DNA of 64,000 bases from CBDCOD01 sp965219665 (lineage in GTDB: Bacteria; Pseudomonadota; Gammaproteobacteria; CAKMZV01): positions 1-64,000 of the forward strand of contig CBDCOD010000022.1 of the NCBI GenBank assembly GCA_965219665.1, given 5' to 3'. A program made the translations under genes and the position numbers. The notes beneath the pieces were generated by a model. The model searched no databases and had not been told where the DNA came from. It saw nothing but the letters and a program-made list of their open reading frames with translations. Position 1 is the first letter of the stretch, and every line of letters begins with the position of its first letter. Below are positions 42,808-50,569 of the stretch, in pieces.

Positions 42808-44061
42808 TTACAAATTTTTAATTAACTCTCGTCCAAACTCAGAGCAACTCACTTCCGTTGGCTTGTCCATAAGGCGTGCAAAATCATAAGTAACTCGTTT
42901 GCTTAGAATGGTTTTTTCCATGGCGCTCGTAACAGAGTCGGCTGCTTCTATCCAGCCAATGTGACGTAACATCATTTCTGCAGACAGGATGAGTGAACCA
43001 GGGTTCACTTTATCTAATCCAGCATACTTAGGCGCTGTTCCGTGAGTTGCCTCAAACAGGGCGACCTTATCAGATAGATTTGCACCAGGAGCAATGCCAA
43101 TTCCACCAACTTGGGCTGCTAAAGCATCTGAGATATAGTCACCGTTGAGGTTTAGCGTGGCAACTACATCATACTCCTTAGGGCGTAATAAAATCTGTTG
43201 AAGAAAAGCATCTGCAATAACATCTTTAACCACAATATTTTTGCCGGTTTTGGGGTTCTTAAAATGCATCCATGGACCACCATCAAGCAGGGTAGCGCCA
43301 AAATCGCGTTGAGCAACCTCATATCCCCAATCTTTAAAGGCGCCTTCGGTGTATTTCATGATATTACCTTTGTGAACTAGTGTAATAGATGAGCGATCTT
43401 GGTCGATGGCGTATTGTAACGCCTGGCGGACAAAGCGTACGGTGCCCTCTTGAGAAACAGGCTTTACACCAATAGCACATGAGTCAGGAAAGCGTAATTG
43501 ACGGACGTTCATTTCTTTACGTAAAAATTGAATAATTTTGCGTGCTTCCTTAGTATGAGCTTTCCATTCAATGCCTGCATAGATATCTTCAGAGTTTTCT
43601 CTAAATATTACCATATTGGTATATTCAGGATGAATCAGTGAAGAAGGTGTACCTTTGTAGTAGCGCACAGGGCGAACACAGACATATAAATCTAATCTTT
43701 GGCGTATGGTGACATTCAGAGATCTAAACCCGCCACCTACAGGAGTAGTTAGTGGACCCTTGATGCCTACTTGAAAGGTTTCCAAAGCCTTTAGTGTTTC
43801 CTCGGGAAGCCAAGTATCTTTATTGTATACCTTGGTTGCCTTCTCTCCAGCAAACACTTCCATCCATTGAATGGCACGCTTATTACCGTAGTTTTTTTTA
43901 ACTGCTGCATTAATTACATCTATCATGACCGGTGTAATATCAATGCCGATGCCATCACCTTCTATGTAGGGAATAATAGGATGATCGGGAACCGACAGTG
44001 TTCCATCTTCCAAAATAGAAATGATTCCTCCGTTTTCAGGTATTTTTATTTTTTCAAACAT
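42808..44061 (-). CDS. icd: NADP-dependent isocitrate dehydrogenase
   Basis: A 417-residue enzyme close to E. coli Icd in length, with IPYIEGDGIGIDITP near the N-terminus. VTIRQRLDLYVCVRPVRYY is the segment with substrate-binding arginines, and NLNGDYISDALAAQVGGIGIAPG carries the metal-binding aspartates. It oxidises isocitrate to 2-oxoglutarate. The divergent neighbour prpB operates on a homologous C7 intermediate, and both may compete for acetyl/propionyl-CoA-derived flux. Confidence 0.96.
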   Translation of the reverse strand: MFEKIKIPENGGIISILEDGTLSVPDHPIIPYIEGDGIGIDITPVMIDVINAAVKKNYGNKRAIQWMEVFAGEKATKVYNKDTWLPEETLKALETFQVGIKGPLTTPVGGGFRSLNVTIRQRLDLYVCVRPVRYYKGTPSSLIHPEYTNMVIFRENSEDIYAGIEWKAHTKEARKIIQFLRKEMNVRQLRFPDSCAIGVKPVSQEGTVRFVRQALQYAIDQDRSSITLVHKGNIMKYTEGAFKDWGYEVAQRDFGATLLDGGPWMHFKNPKTGKNIVVKDVIADAFLQQILLRPKEYDVVATLNLNGDYISDALAAQVGGIGIAPGANLSDKVALFEATHGTAPKYAGLDKVNPGSLILSAEMMLRHIGWIEAADSVTSAMEKTILSKRVTYDFARLMDKPTEVSCSEFGRELIKNL

Positions 44062-44403
44062 GATGTGAGTCTCCTCTTAAAAATGTGTCATTTAGGTGTA
44101 TCTTGTGCATGAGCCTCCAGAACGTAGTAAGGGGTTCTTACGTAGTTGACTGATATTTATGTATGCGAGCAGTGCGCTGTATACAATTGTCAAATTGTCT
44201 ATAATTATTTTTTCTGCACAGAGTGCGCAGATAACCAAAAGATGAGCAACCGCACAGTACGTGCATTATAGAATATTGCCTATTAAATCGCTTGCAGTTT
44301 TAGCATGAGAGCGAGTTGAGCTTTGTATTTAGGGTGCGCGACAACTTTAGGTATGCTTGCGAGATTTGCTTGCAAAGGTGGAGTGAAAAGCCGTTTTTTA
44401 CTG

Positions 44404-44425
44404 TATAATTGACCGTGTCAATTAT
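44404..44425 (+). promoter_or_regulatory. -10 element overlapped by a 21-bp palindrome (possible prp operator)
   Basis: ATAATTGAC (44405-44413) and GTCAATTAT (44417-44425) form a perfect 9-base inverted repeat around CGT. TATAAT (44404-44409) lies across its left arm. A regulator bound here would block that promoter. The regulator is not encoded in the window. Confidence 0.5.
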
Positions 44426-44464
44426 GTATCTTCGTGGTGTTTTTTGTGCGCCTGCACGGGATTT

Positions 44465-44494
44465 TTGTAAGATTTGTAAAAAAGATTATACAAT
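44465..44494 (+). promoter_or_regulatory. Candidate sigma-70 promoter of prpBCD
   Basis: TTGTAA (44465-44470) is followed after 16 bases by TATACA (44487-44492), or after 18 by TACAAT (44489-44494). A second TTGTAA at 44474-44479 repeats the first. It lies about 80 bases before the prpB start. Confidence 0.35.
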
Positions 44495-44571
44495 TTAAGT
44501 GTGGTGAGAGCATAGTCAATTGTTTAAGCAAATGCGTCATGCGATGCATGTGCGTTAGTTGAAGAGGTAGA

Positions 44572-45450
44572 ATGCGGAAATTGTCAGCTGGAGCACGTTT
44601 TCGTGACGTGGTTATTCAAGAAAACCCCTTGCAAGTTGTAGGGGCAGTTAATGCATATTCTGCGCTTCTTGCGCAGAAAGCAGATCATAAAGCGCTATAT
44701 TTGTCTGGGGCAGGTGTGGCTAATTCATCGTTTGGTTTGCCTGATTTGGGTATCACTTCTTTAGAAAATGTTTTAGAGGATGCGCGGCGGATCACTCAGG
44801 CCGTTGATTTGCCTTTATTGGTTGATATTGATACAGGTTGGGGTGGGGTGTTTAATATTGGGCGCACTGTTAAGGAAATGATTCGCGCTGAGGTGGCAGC
44901 AGTACATTTGGAAGATCAGGTGGCTCAAAAGCGGTGTGGGCATCGCCCCAATAAGGCAATTGTGTCACAGCAGGAAATGGTTGATCGGGTGAAGGCTGCG
45001 GTTGATGCGCGTTTTGATGAAAGTTTTGTCATCATGGCACGTACAGATGCGTTGGCTGTAGAAGGTATGAGCAGTGCTATTGATAGGGCATGTGCTTGTG
45101 TTGAAGCCGGCGCAGATATGATTTTTCCAGAAGCCATGCGCGATTTAGAACAGTATAAGCAATTTGTTCAGGCGGTGAAGGTGCCTGTACTTGCTAATAT
45201 TACAGAGTTTGGGCAGACACCGCTTTTTACAACGGCGGAGTTAGCGCAATGTGGTGTAAAAATTGCACTATATCCGCTGTCAGCTTTTCGTGCGATGAGT
45301 AAGGCTGCGCTGTCAGTTTATCAGGATTTGCATCAAAATGGCACTCAGAAAAGCAGTATCGACGCCATGCAAACGCGTGCTGATTTATATGATGTACTAG
45401 ACTACCATAGTTATGAGCAAAAAATAGATACATTATTTCAAGGAGATTGA
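44572..45450 (+). CDS. prpB: 2-methylisocitrate lyase
   Basis: A 292-residue ICL/PEP-mutase superfamily lyase. It has LYLSGAGVANSSFGLPDLG, the LVDIDTGWGG metal site and the KRCGHRPNK catalytic-loop motif with its cysteine. These features distinguish PrpB from isocitrate lyase and oxaloacetate decarboxylase. It splits 2-methylisocitrate to pyruvate and succinate, the last step of propionate oxidation by the methylcitrate cycle. First of prpB-prpC-prpD, with a GAAGAGG ribosome binding site. Confidence 0.96.
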   Translation: MRKLSAGARFRDVVIQENPLQVVGAVNAYSALLAQKADHKALYLSGAGVANSSFGLPDLGITSLENVLEDARRITQAVDLPLLVDIDTGWGGVFNIGRTVKEMIRAEVAAVHLEDQVAQKRCGHRPNKAIVSQQEMVDRVKAAVDARFDESFVIMARTDALAVEGMSSAIDRACACVEAGADMIFPEAMRDLEQYKQFVQAVKVPVLANITEFGQTPLFTTAELAQCGVKIALYPLSAFRAMSKAALSVYQDLHQNGTQKSSIDAMQTRADLYDVLDYHSYEQKIDTLFQGD

Positions 45451-45452
45451 AT

Positions 45453-46565
45453 ATGTCTAATACTACAGGATTGCGCGGTATTAGTGCGGGGGAAACCGCT
45501 ATATGCACTTGCGGAAAGGAAGGTTTAGGGCTGACTTATCGCGGCTATGATATTAAAGAGTTGGCGGATAAGAGCAGTTTTGAAGAAGTGGCGTATTTGC
45601 TAATTCACGGTTTTTTGCCTAATGTTACTCAACTTGCTAGTTATCACAAAAAATTGTATAGTTTACGCTCCGTACCACAAGAGGTTAAAACAGTTTTAGA
45701 GCAAATTCCAGCAGATACACACCCTATGGATGTTATGCGTACTGCTTGTTCTGCTTTAGGGTGTGCTGAGCCTGAAACAGATTTTGCACAGCAGCAAGAT
45801 ATTGCTGACAGGCTACTAGGTTTTTTCCCCTCTGCATTAGCTTATTGGTATCATTATGCAAATAGTGGTAAGCGCATTGAGGTGGAAAGCAGTGCGTTAT
45901 CTATTGCTGGACACTTTCTGTATTTGCTGCACGGTATCCAGCCTAGTGCGGATTGCGAGCGTGCTTTAGATGTATCACTCATTTTGTATGCAGAGCACGA
46001 ATTCAATGCATCTACCTTTACAGCGCGAGTGGTTACTGCAACATTATCCGATTTTTATTCGGCGGTTACTGCGGCAATAGGTGCTCTAAGGGGACCTTTG
46101 CATGGAGGGGCAAATGAGGCAGCTATGGAACTTATTGAACAATTTTCTGATGCAGAGGCGGCAGAGAAGGGTTTGTTAGAAAAGTTGGCCAATAAAGAGA
46201 AAATCATGGGGTTTGGGCACGCCGTGTATACTCTTTCAGATCCGCGTAGTGATGTGATTAAGAGGTGGGCAGAGCAACTGCACTACGGGCATAAAAATAA
46301 ACATTTCTACCCTGTATCTGAGCGTTTAGAAAGCGTTATGTGGGCTGAGAAGAAGATATTTCCTAATTTGGATTTTTATTCTGCCTCATGCTATCATTTT
46401 ATGGGCATACCTACTCCATTGTTTACCCCTTTGTTTGTAATGAGTCGAGTGAGTGGTTGGGCAGCGCATATTATTGAGCAACGTGCCAATAATCGACTTA
46501 TCCGCCCTAACGCAGAGTACGTTGGTGAGCAGAATCGAGCAGTTCCCCCTCTAGAGGAACGCTAA
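45453..46565 (+). CDS. prpC: 2-methylcitrate synthase
   Basis: A 370-residue citrate synthase-family protein. GLRGISAGETAICTCGKEG is at the N-terminus, the HEFNASTFTARV region and the LHGGANEAAMELI and MGFGHAVY segments carry catalytic histidines, and the C-terminus is RLIRPNAEYVG. Position between prpB and prpD identifies it as PrpC over GltA. It condenses propionyl-CoA with oxaloacetate. I choose the ATG at 45453, 7 bases after AAGGAG, over a TTG two codons earlier. Confidence 0.94.
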   Translation: MSNTTGLRGISAGETAICTCGKEGLGLTYRGYDIKELADKSSFEEVAYLLIHGFLPNVTQLASYHKKLYSLRSVPQEVKTVLEQIPADTHPMDVMRTACSALGCAEPETDFAQQQDIADRLLGFFPSALAYWYHYANSGKRIEVESSALSIAGHFLYLLHGIQPSADCERALDVSLILYAEHEFNASTFTARVVTATLSDFYSAVTAAIGALRGPLHGGANEAAMELIEQFSDAEAAEKGLLEKLANKEKIMGFGHAVYTLSDPRSDVIKRWAEQLHYGHKNKHFYPVSERLESVMWAEKKIFPNLDFYSASCYHFMGIPTPLFTPLFVMSRVSGWAAHIIEQRANNRLIRPNAEYVGEQNRAVPPLEER

Positions 46566-46598
46566 GTTCTACGTGTTTAATTTTTATTTTTATTTTTT

Positions 46599-48053
46599 AT
46601 GAGCAATCAAGTTTTTTCAAGTGAAAGGCCAGGCTTTGATCCCTTATTAAAGCAGATAACCCAGTATGTGCACGAGCACGATGTGACACATTCGCAGTTG
46701 TCTATGGAAACTGCGCGCTATTGTTTAATGGACTCAATTGGCACAGCCTTCTTAGCATTGGACTATCCAGCATGTACTAAGCTATTAGGTCCATCTGTCC
46801 CAGGCGCTATCATGCCAAATGGTGGTGCAAAAGTGCCAGGTACGGCATACCAGTTGGAGCCTGTTCAAGCTGCGTTTAATTTTGGTGCGATGATTCGTTG
46901 GTTGGACTATAACGATACATGGTTGGCAGCTGAATGGGGGCATCCTTCAGACAATTTAGGCGGTATTCTGATGGTTGCTGACTATGTCAGCCGTCGTAAT
47001 TTAAGCAATGGCAAGCCCCCTCTATTAATGAAGCAAGTTTTAGAAGGCATGATTAAAGCGCATGAAATTCAAGGGGTCATTGCCTTAGAAAATAGTTTTA
47101 ATCGTGTAGGTCTTGATCATGTTATGTTGGTGCGAATTGCTTCTACGCCGGTAGTCTCGCAACTATTAGGCAATAGTGAAGAGCAAACTTTAAATGCCGT
47201 ATCACACTCTTGGATTGATGGTTGCTCCCTACGTACATATCGTCACGCACCTAATACAGGGTCGCGAAAAAGCTGGGCGGCAGGTGATGCAACCTCTCGT
47301 GCGGTACGGTTGGCTCTGATTGCTGGTAGCGGCGAAATGGGTTATCCTTCGGCGCTTACAGCACCTATATGGGGTTTTCAGGATGTATTATTTAAGGGGA
47401 ATGATTTGCTGGTTAAGCAAGATTTTGCCTCGTATGTGATGGAGAATGTGTTATTCAAAATTTCTTTTCCTGCGGAATTTCATGCACAAACGGCAGTAGA
47501 AGCATCAGTTACATTGCATAGTCATGTAAAAGATCGCTTAGAGGACATTGAGAAAATTGTTATTGAAACACAAGAGTCAGGCTTCCGCATTATTAATAAA
47601 ACGGGTCGTTTGGACAATCCGGCAGATCGCGATCACTGCATACAATACATGGTTGCCATTCCATTGATAAAGGGTAGTCTTTCAGCGGAAGACTATGAGG
47701 ATAATGTCGCAGCTAATCCGATGGTTGATGCACTGCGCGACAAGATGGAAGTGGTGGAGAACAAGCGTTACTCTGTAGACTATTTAGATCCTGAAAAACG
47801 CTCTATTGCAAATTCTGTACAGGTGTTTTTTAAGGATGGTAGCAGTACGCATAAAGAAGAGGTGCACTATCCTATAGGTCACCGTCGCCGCCGTGAAGAA
47901 GGCATACCAGTATTGAAGGAAAAATTTAGCCGTAATTTGGCAGGTCATATGAGTCCTGCCGCATGCCAGAAAATTGAAGAGGTATGCTCCGATCAGTTGC
48001 GATTAGAGCAAACGCCGGTTAATGAGTTTGTGGACCTATTACATTTGGGGTAA
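46599..48053 (+). CDS. prpD: 2-methylcitrate dehydratase
   Basis: A 484-residue MmgE/PrpD-family protein with ETARYCLMDSIGTAFLAL near the N-terminus, FNFGAMIRWLDYNDTWLAAEWGHPSDNLGG, and KISFPAEFHAQTAVEA near the middle. It dehydrates 2-methylcitrate to 2-methylaconitate. This is the PrpD type, not the AcnD/PrpF pair. The ribosome binding site is unusual: the bases before ATG are a T-rich run with no purine-rich motif. Confidence 0.95.
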   Translation: MSNQVFSSERPGFDPLLKQITQYVHEHDVTHSQLSMETARYCLMDSIGTAFLALDYPACTKLLGPSVPGAIMPNGGAKVPGTAYQLEPVQAAFNFGAMIRWLDYNDTWLAAEWGHPSDNLGGILMVADYVSRRNLSNGKPPLLMKQVLEGMIKAHEIQGVIALENSFNRVGLDHVMLVRIASTPVVSQLLGNSEEQTLNAVSHSWIDGCSLRTYRHAPNTGSRKSWAAGDATSRAVRLALIAGSGEMGYPSALTAPIWGFQDVLFKGNDLLVKQDFASYVMENVLFKISFPAEFHAQTAVEASVTLHSHVKDRLEDIEKIVIETQESGFRIINKTGRLDNPADRDHCIQYMVAIPLIKGSLSAEDYEDNVAANPMVDALRDKMEVVENKRYSVDYLDPEKRSIANSVQVFFKDGSSTHKEEVHYPIGHRRRREEGIPVLKEKFSRNLAGHMSPAACQKIEEVCSDQLRLEQTPVNEFVDLLHLG

Positions 48054-48086
48054 CATAGGTAGTATTTGGATGCATTTGTTATCCAT

Positions 48087-48122
48087 AATCAATCAATCAA
48101 TCAATAAATAAAGTAAGTAAGG
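48087..48122. repeat. Four-base tandem repeat between prpD and acuI
   Basis: AATC is repeated four times (48087-48102), followed by two AATA and two AAGT units and AAGG, so the 4-base period continues about 36 bases to the AAGGAG ribosome binding site of acuI. Such tracts can change length by slippage. Confidence 0.7.
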
Positions 48123-48136
48123 ATAGGAAGGAGTAT

Positions 48137-49114
48137 ATGGACGCACTGGTGTTAAGAGAAGACGATGGTAAAACAACTGCTGCTGTTGAACAATGGGATA
48201 GCAGTAAATTACCAGAAGGTGATGTATTGGTTAAGGTACGGTATTCAACTATTAACTATAAGGATGCTTTAGCAGTAACTGGTCAGGGTAAAATTGTGCG
48301 TGAATTTCCTTTTATACCAGGTATTGATTTTGCAGGTGTGGTAGAGGAAAGCAGTCATGAAGATTTTACTGCTGGCAGTGAGGTCGTGCTCACTGGTTGG
48401 GGTGTTGGTGAGCGCCATTTTGGAGGCTTGGCAGAGTATGCTCGTGTTAAATCAAAGTGGTTACTGCCATTGCCAAGCAATCTAAGCTTGTTAAGCGCCA
48501 TGCAGATGGGCACTGCAGGGCTCACGGCTGCTCTCAGTGTGCAGCGATTACTGGATGCTGGATTAAAACCAGACTCTGGACCAGTTGTGGTTAGTGGGGC
48601 AAGTGGGGGTGTGGGTAGTTTTGCTACGCTTCTGCTGGCAAAATTGGGTTTTGAGGTACATGCTATTAGCCGACCTTCTGCCTCAGAGTATCTGCAACAA
48701 CTTGGAGCATCTGCTGTATTGAATCGTACTGATTTTGCTGACAAGCCGCGCCCATTAGATAAATCTATTTGGGCAGGAGGTGTAGATACAGTTGGTTCAA
48801 ATACATTGGCACACATATTATCTAAATTAAACTATGGAGCAACAATTGCTTGCTGTGGTTTGGCAGGCGGCTTTGATTTGCCCACGACAGTCATGCCCTT
48901 TATCTTGCGCGGTGTATCCTTAGCAGGAGTTGACTCTGTTTATGCGCCAATTACTATAAGGAAAAAAGCATGGCAGTTGCTTGCTGAGCAATTAACTGCT
49001 GAGGAAATCTCCTCTATAGGGTCACAACAAATTACTTTAGATCAGGTTCCTGATTTTTGTAGTGCGCTGCTATCTGGCCAGCATAAAGGTAGAGCGGTTG
49101 TAGCGGTTTCTTAA
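48137..49114 (+). CDS. acuI: AcuI/YhdH-family acrylyl-CoA reductase (MDR superfamily)
   Basis: A 325-residue medium-chain dehydrogenase/reductase without structural zinc. It has VRYSTINYKDALAVTGQGKIV near the N-terminus, PFIPGIDFAGVVEES, an AYLGTAG-like segment (QMGTAGLTAALSV), and VVVSGASGGVGSFA for NADPH. This fits the YhdH/AcuI group that reduces acrylyl-CoA to propionyl-CoA. Following prpBCD, which consumes propionyl-CoA, it would join acrylate detoxification to the methylcitrate cycle. Substrate by family and context only; a general quinone reductase is the alternative. Confidence 0.82.
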   Translation: MDALVLREDDGKTTAAVEQWDSSKLPEGDVLVKVRYSTINYKDALAVTGQGKIVREFPFIPGIDFAGVVEESSHEDFTAGSEVVLTGWGVGERHFGGLAEYARVKSKWLLPLPSNLSLLSAMQMGTAGLTAALSVQRLLDAGLKPDSGPVVVSGASGGVGSFATLLLAKLGFEVHAISRPSASEYLQQLGASAVLNRTDFADKPRPLDKSIWAGGVDTVGSNTLAHILSKLNYGATIACCGLAGGFDLPTTVMPFILRGVSLAGVDSVYAPITIRKKAWQLLAEQLTAEEISSIGSQQITLDQVPDFCSALLSGQHKGRAVVAVS

Positions 49115-49129
49115 TCTAGTGTGCTTACA

Positions 49130-50080
49130 ATGCAGACTGATAGTTTAGGCAATGGCATCTATTGTTTAGATTCGAACTACTACCGAGAAGAGTTTACTGC
49201 TGCCTACCTAATTACTGATGGTGAAGAGGCGGCTCTTGTTGATGTGGGCTCGAACGCCTCAGTTCCTTTTTTGCTGGAGGCTATAGCATCATTGGGCATC
49301 GCCTTAGAACAATTTCGATACCTTATTCTTACCCATGTCCACTTAGATCATTGTGGTGGAGCGGGTGCTTTAATACAATATTTCCCCAATGCTACTGTTC
49401 TTGTTCAAGAGTCTGGCATCGAGCATCTTGTTAATCCATCACGGCTGCTACAGGGTACGGTCATGGTTTATGGTAAAGCTTTTGTTGACGAATACTATGG
49501 TGAGGTGAAATCTATTGATGCGGAGCGTATTCAGCAAGTAGGACAGGGCGACCGGTTACCTATAGGTAACCGGTATTTAGATGTTTTGTATACTCCAGGG
49601 CATGCGTGGCACCATAATAGTTTTTATGATCAAAAATCAGGTATTGTTTTTGCAGGTGACGCCATGGGTGTTTCCTACAACAATGTTCCACATGGCTATC
49701 GACTATGGTTCCCTGCCACGCCTCCATCGCAGTTTAACCCTCAGGTTATGCAGGCATCTGTAGATGCACAGGCTGATGTGGGTGCGCGGTATTTTGCATT
49801 AGCGCATTACAATGTAATGGAATATACTGTTCAAGGAGTTAGTGCTTTCAAGGCAAAAATAGATCAGTATGCGCAGTTGGCTGAAGATGCGCCTGAAAAC
49901 ATTGATCAATTAGATGTTTACGTACATGATGCGGTACAGGCGTTATTTAAAGATTGGCTTGCTAAAGAACTAGCAGGTAATATATTAGACCGAGCAATAC
50001 AGTATTATGCACCTGATATATTTTTGAGTGCCAAAGGTATTAGCCATTGGGTTCGGCGCCAGCGTCAAAAAGATGTGTAG
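49130..50080 (+). CDS. MBL-fold metallo-hydrolase
   Basis: A 316-residue metallo-beta-lactamase-fold protein with the binuclear zinc motif H69xH71xD73H74 in ILTHVHLDHCGGAG, the VLYTPGHAWHHNSF third-histidine region and an FAGDAMG aspartate. The C-terminal helical region extends from about 210 to 316. Related proteins hydrolyse thioesters or lactones; the neighbour AcuI suggests an acyl-CoA or acrylate-related substrate, but that is inference. Either the ATG at 49130 or a GTG three codons earlier could start it; neither has a clear ribosome binding site. Confidence 0.75.
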   Translation: MQTDSLGNGIYCLDSNYYREEFTAAYLITDGEEAALVDVGSNASVPFLLEAIASLGIALEQFRYLILTHVHLDHCGGAGALIQYFPNATVLVQESGIEHLVNPSRLLQGTVMVYGKAFVDEYYGEVKSIDAERIQQVGQGDRLPIGNRYLDVLYTPGHAWHHNSFYDQKSGIVFAGDAMGVSYNNVPHGYRLWFPATPPSQFNPQVMQASVDAQADVGARYFALAHYNVMEYTVQGVSAFKAKIDQYAQLAEDAPENIDQLDVYVHDAVQALFKDWLAKELAGNILDRAIQYYAPDIFLSAKGISHWVRRQRQKDV

Positions 50081-50220
50081 AACGAATGTGATGCATTTTT
50101 TTTATATTTTTTTTATTAATTGCATAGTATAATCTGGTCCCAACGTATATTAGTGTTAATACGCTTTAATTCTAGGCATTTAGAGTTTTAAGTAGTGCTT
50201 AGAGAAGCATGTTTAAAGAC

Positions 50221-50237
50221 AGCACAGTGTCTGTGCT
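50221..50237 (+). promoter_or_regulatory. 7-bp hairpin in the rne leader
   Basis: AGCACAG (50221-50227) pairs perfectly with CTGTGCT (50231-50237) across a TGT loop. No T-tract follows. Long structured leaders mediate RNase E autoregulation in E. coli; the same role here is inferred. Confidence 0.4.
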
Positions 50238-50393
50238 AGTCTGATTTAAGAGATTAAGATAAACACTAAACAGAATAATTTATTGTCATGAATTCTATAA
50301 TAGTTTTTCAAATAACTGCCTTTAGAGCAGGCGATAGTATCAGGTCTTTTGCTAAATTGACTAGATAGTATCTGTGCTAGTTTTATCCTGTTA

Positions 50394-50422
50394 GAGTACT
50401 TGCGCTTGCAAGGTACTCTTTT
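50394..50422 (+). terminator. Terminator-like hairpin in the rne leader
   Basis: GAGTAC-TTGC (50394-50403) pairs with GCAA (50408-50411) and GTACTC (50413-50418), with a GCTT loop and one bulged G. Four T residues follow. It could end the upstream transcript or a small RNA, or act in the rne leader. Confidence 0.45.
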
Positions 50423-50569
50423 CATTGTCTTAATCTATTGAGTATGCGGTCATCGTGGTGCTTCGCCCGATTGACGAATGTTTGGCAGACAGTGAGTTGC
50501 CTTTAGATAAATTTAATAATAAGCAGCATAGGTACATTTAGTGATGTCCTATTGCAGCAAGGAATGAAT

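Larger units (their letters stand above)
44062..44571. other. Divergent regulatory region between icd and prpB
   Basis: This 510-base gap contains no convincing coding sequence. It holds AATTGTC direct repeats (44185-44191, 44193-44199), a 21-base palindrome over a -10 element (44405-44425), and a second promoter-like element (44465-44494) closer to prpB. It probably controls icd on the left and prpBCD on the right. Confidence 0.7.
50081..50569. other. Long leader region before RNase E gene
   Basis: This 489-base gap has a TATAAT (50128-50133) near its left end, preceded by T-rich DNA but no good -35. If it is the promoter, the rne leader is about 430 bases. Inside are a 7-bp hairpin (50221-50237) and a 10-bp hairpin with a short T-tract (50394-50422). 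No coding region or known RNA (RNase P RNA, tmRNA, 6S) is recognisable to me. Confidence 0.6.

Noticed and set aside
48355..48816. 153-residue reverse-strand open frame inside acuI
   Set aside because: Composition is that of an antisense shadow and no motif or ribosome binding site supports it.
50134..50422. RNase P RNA or tmRNA in the leader of rne
   Set aside because: The conserved GAGGAAAGTC-type core of RNase P RNA and the tRNA-like ends of tmRNA are not visible.
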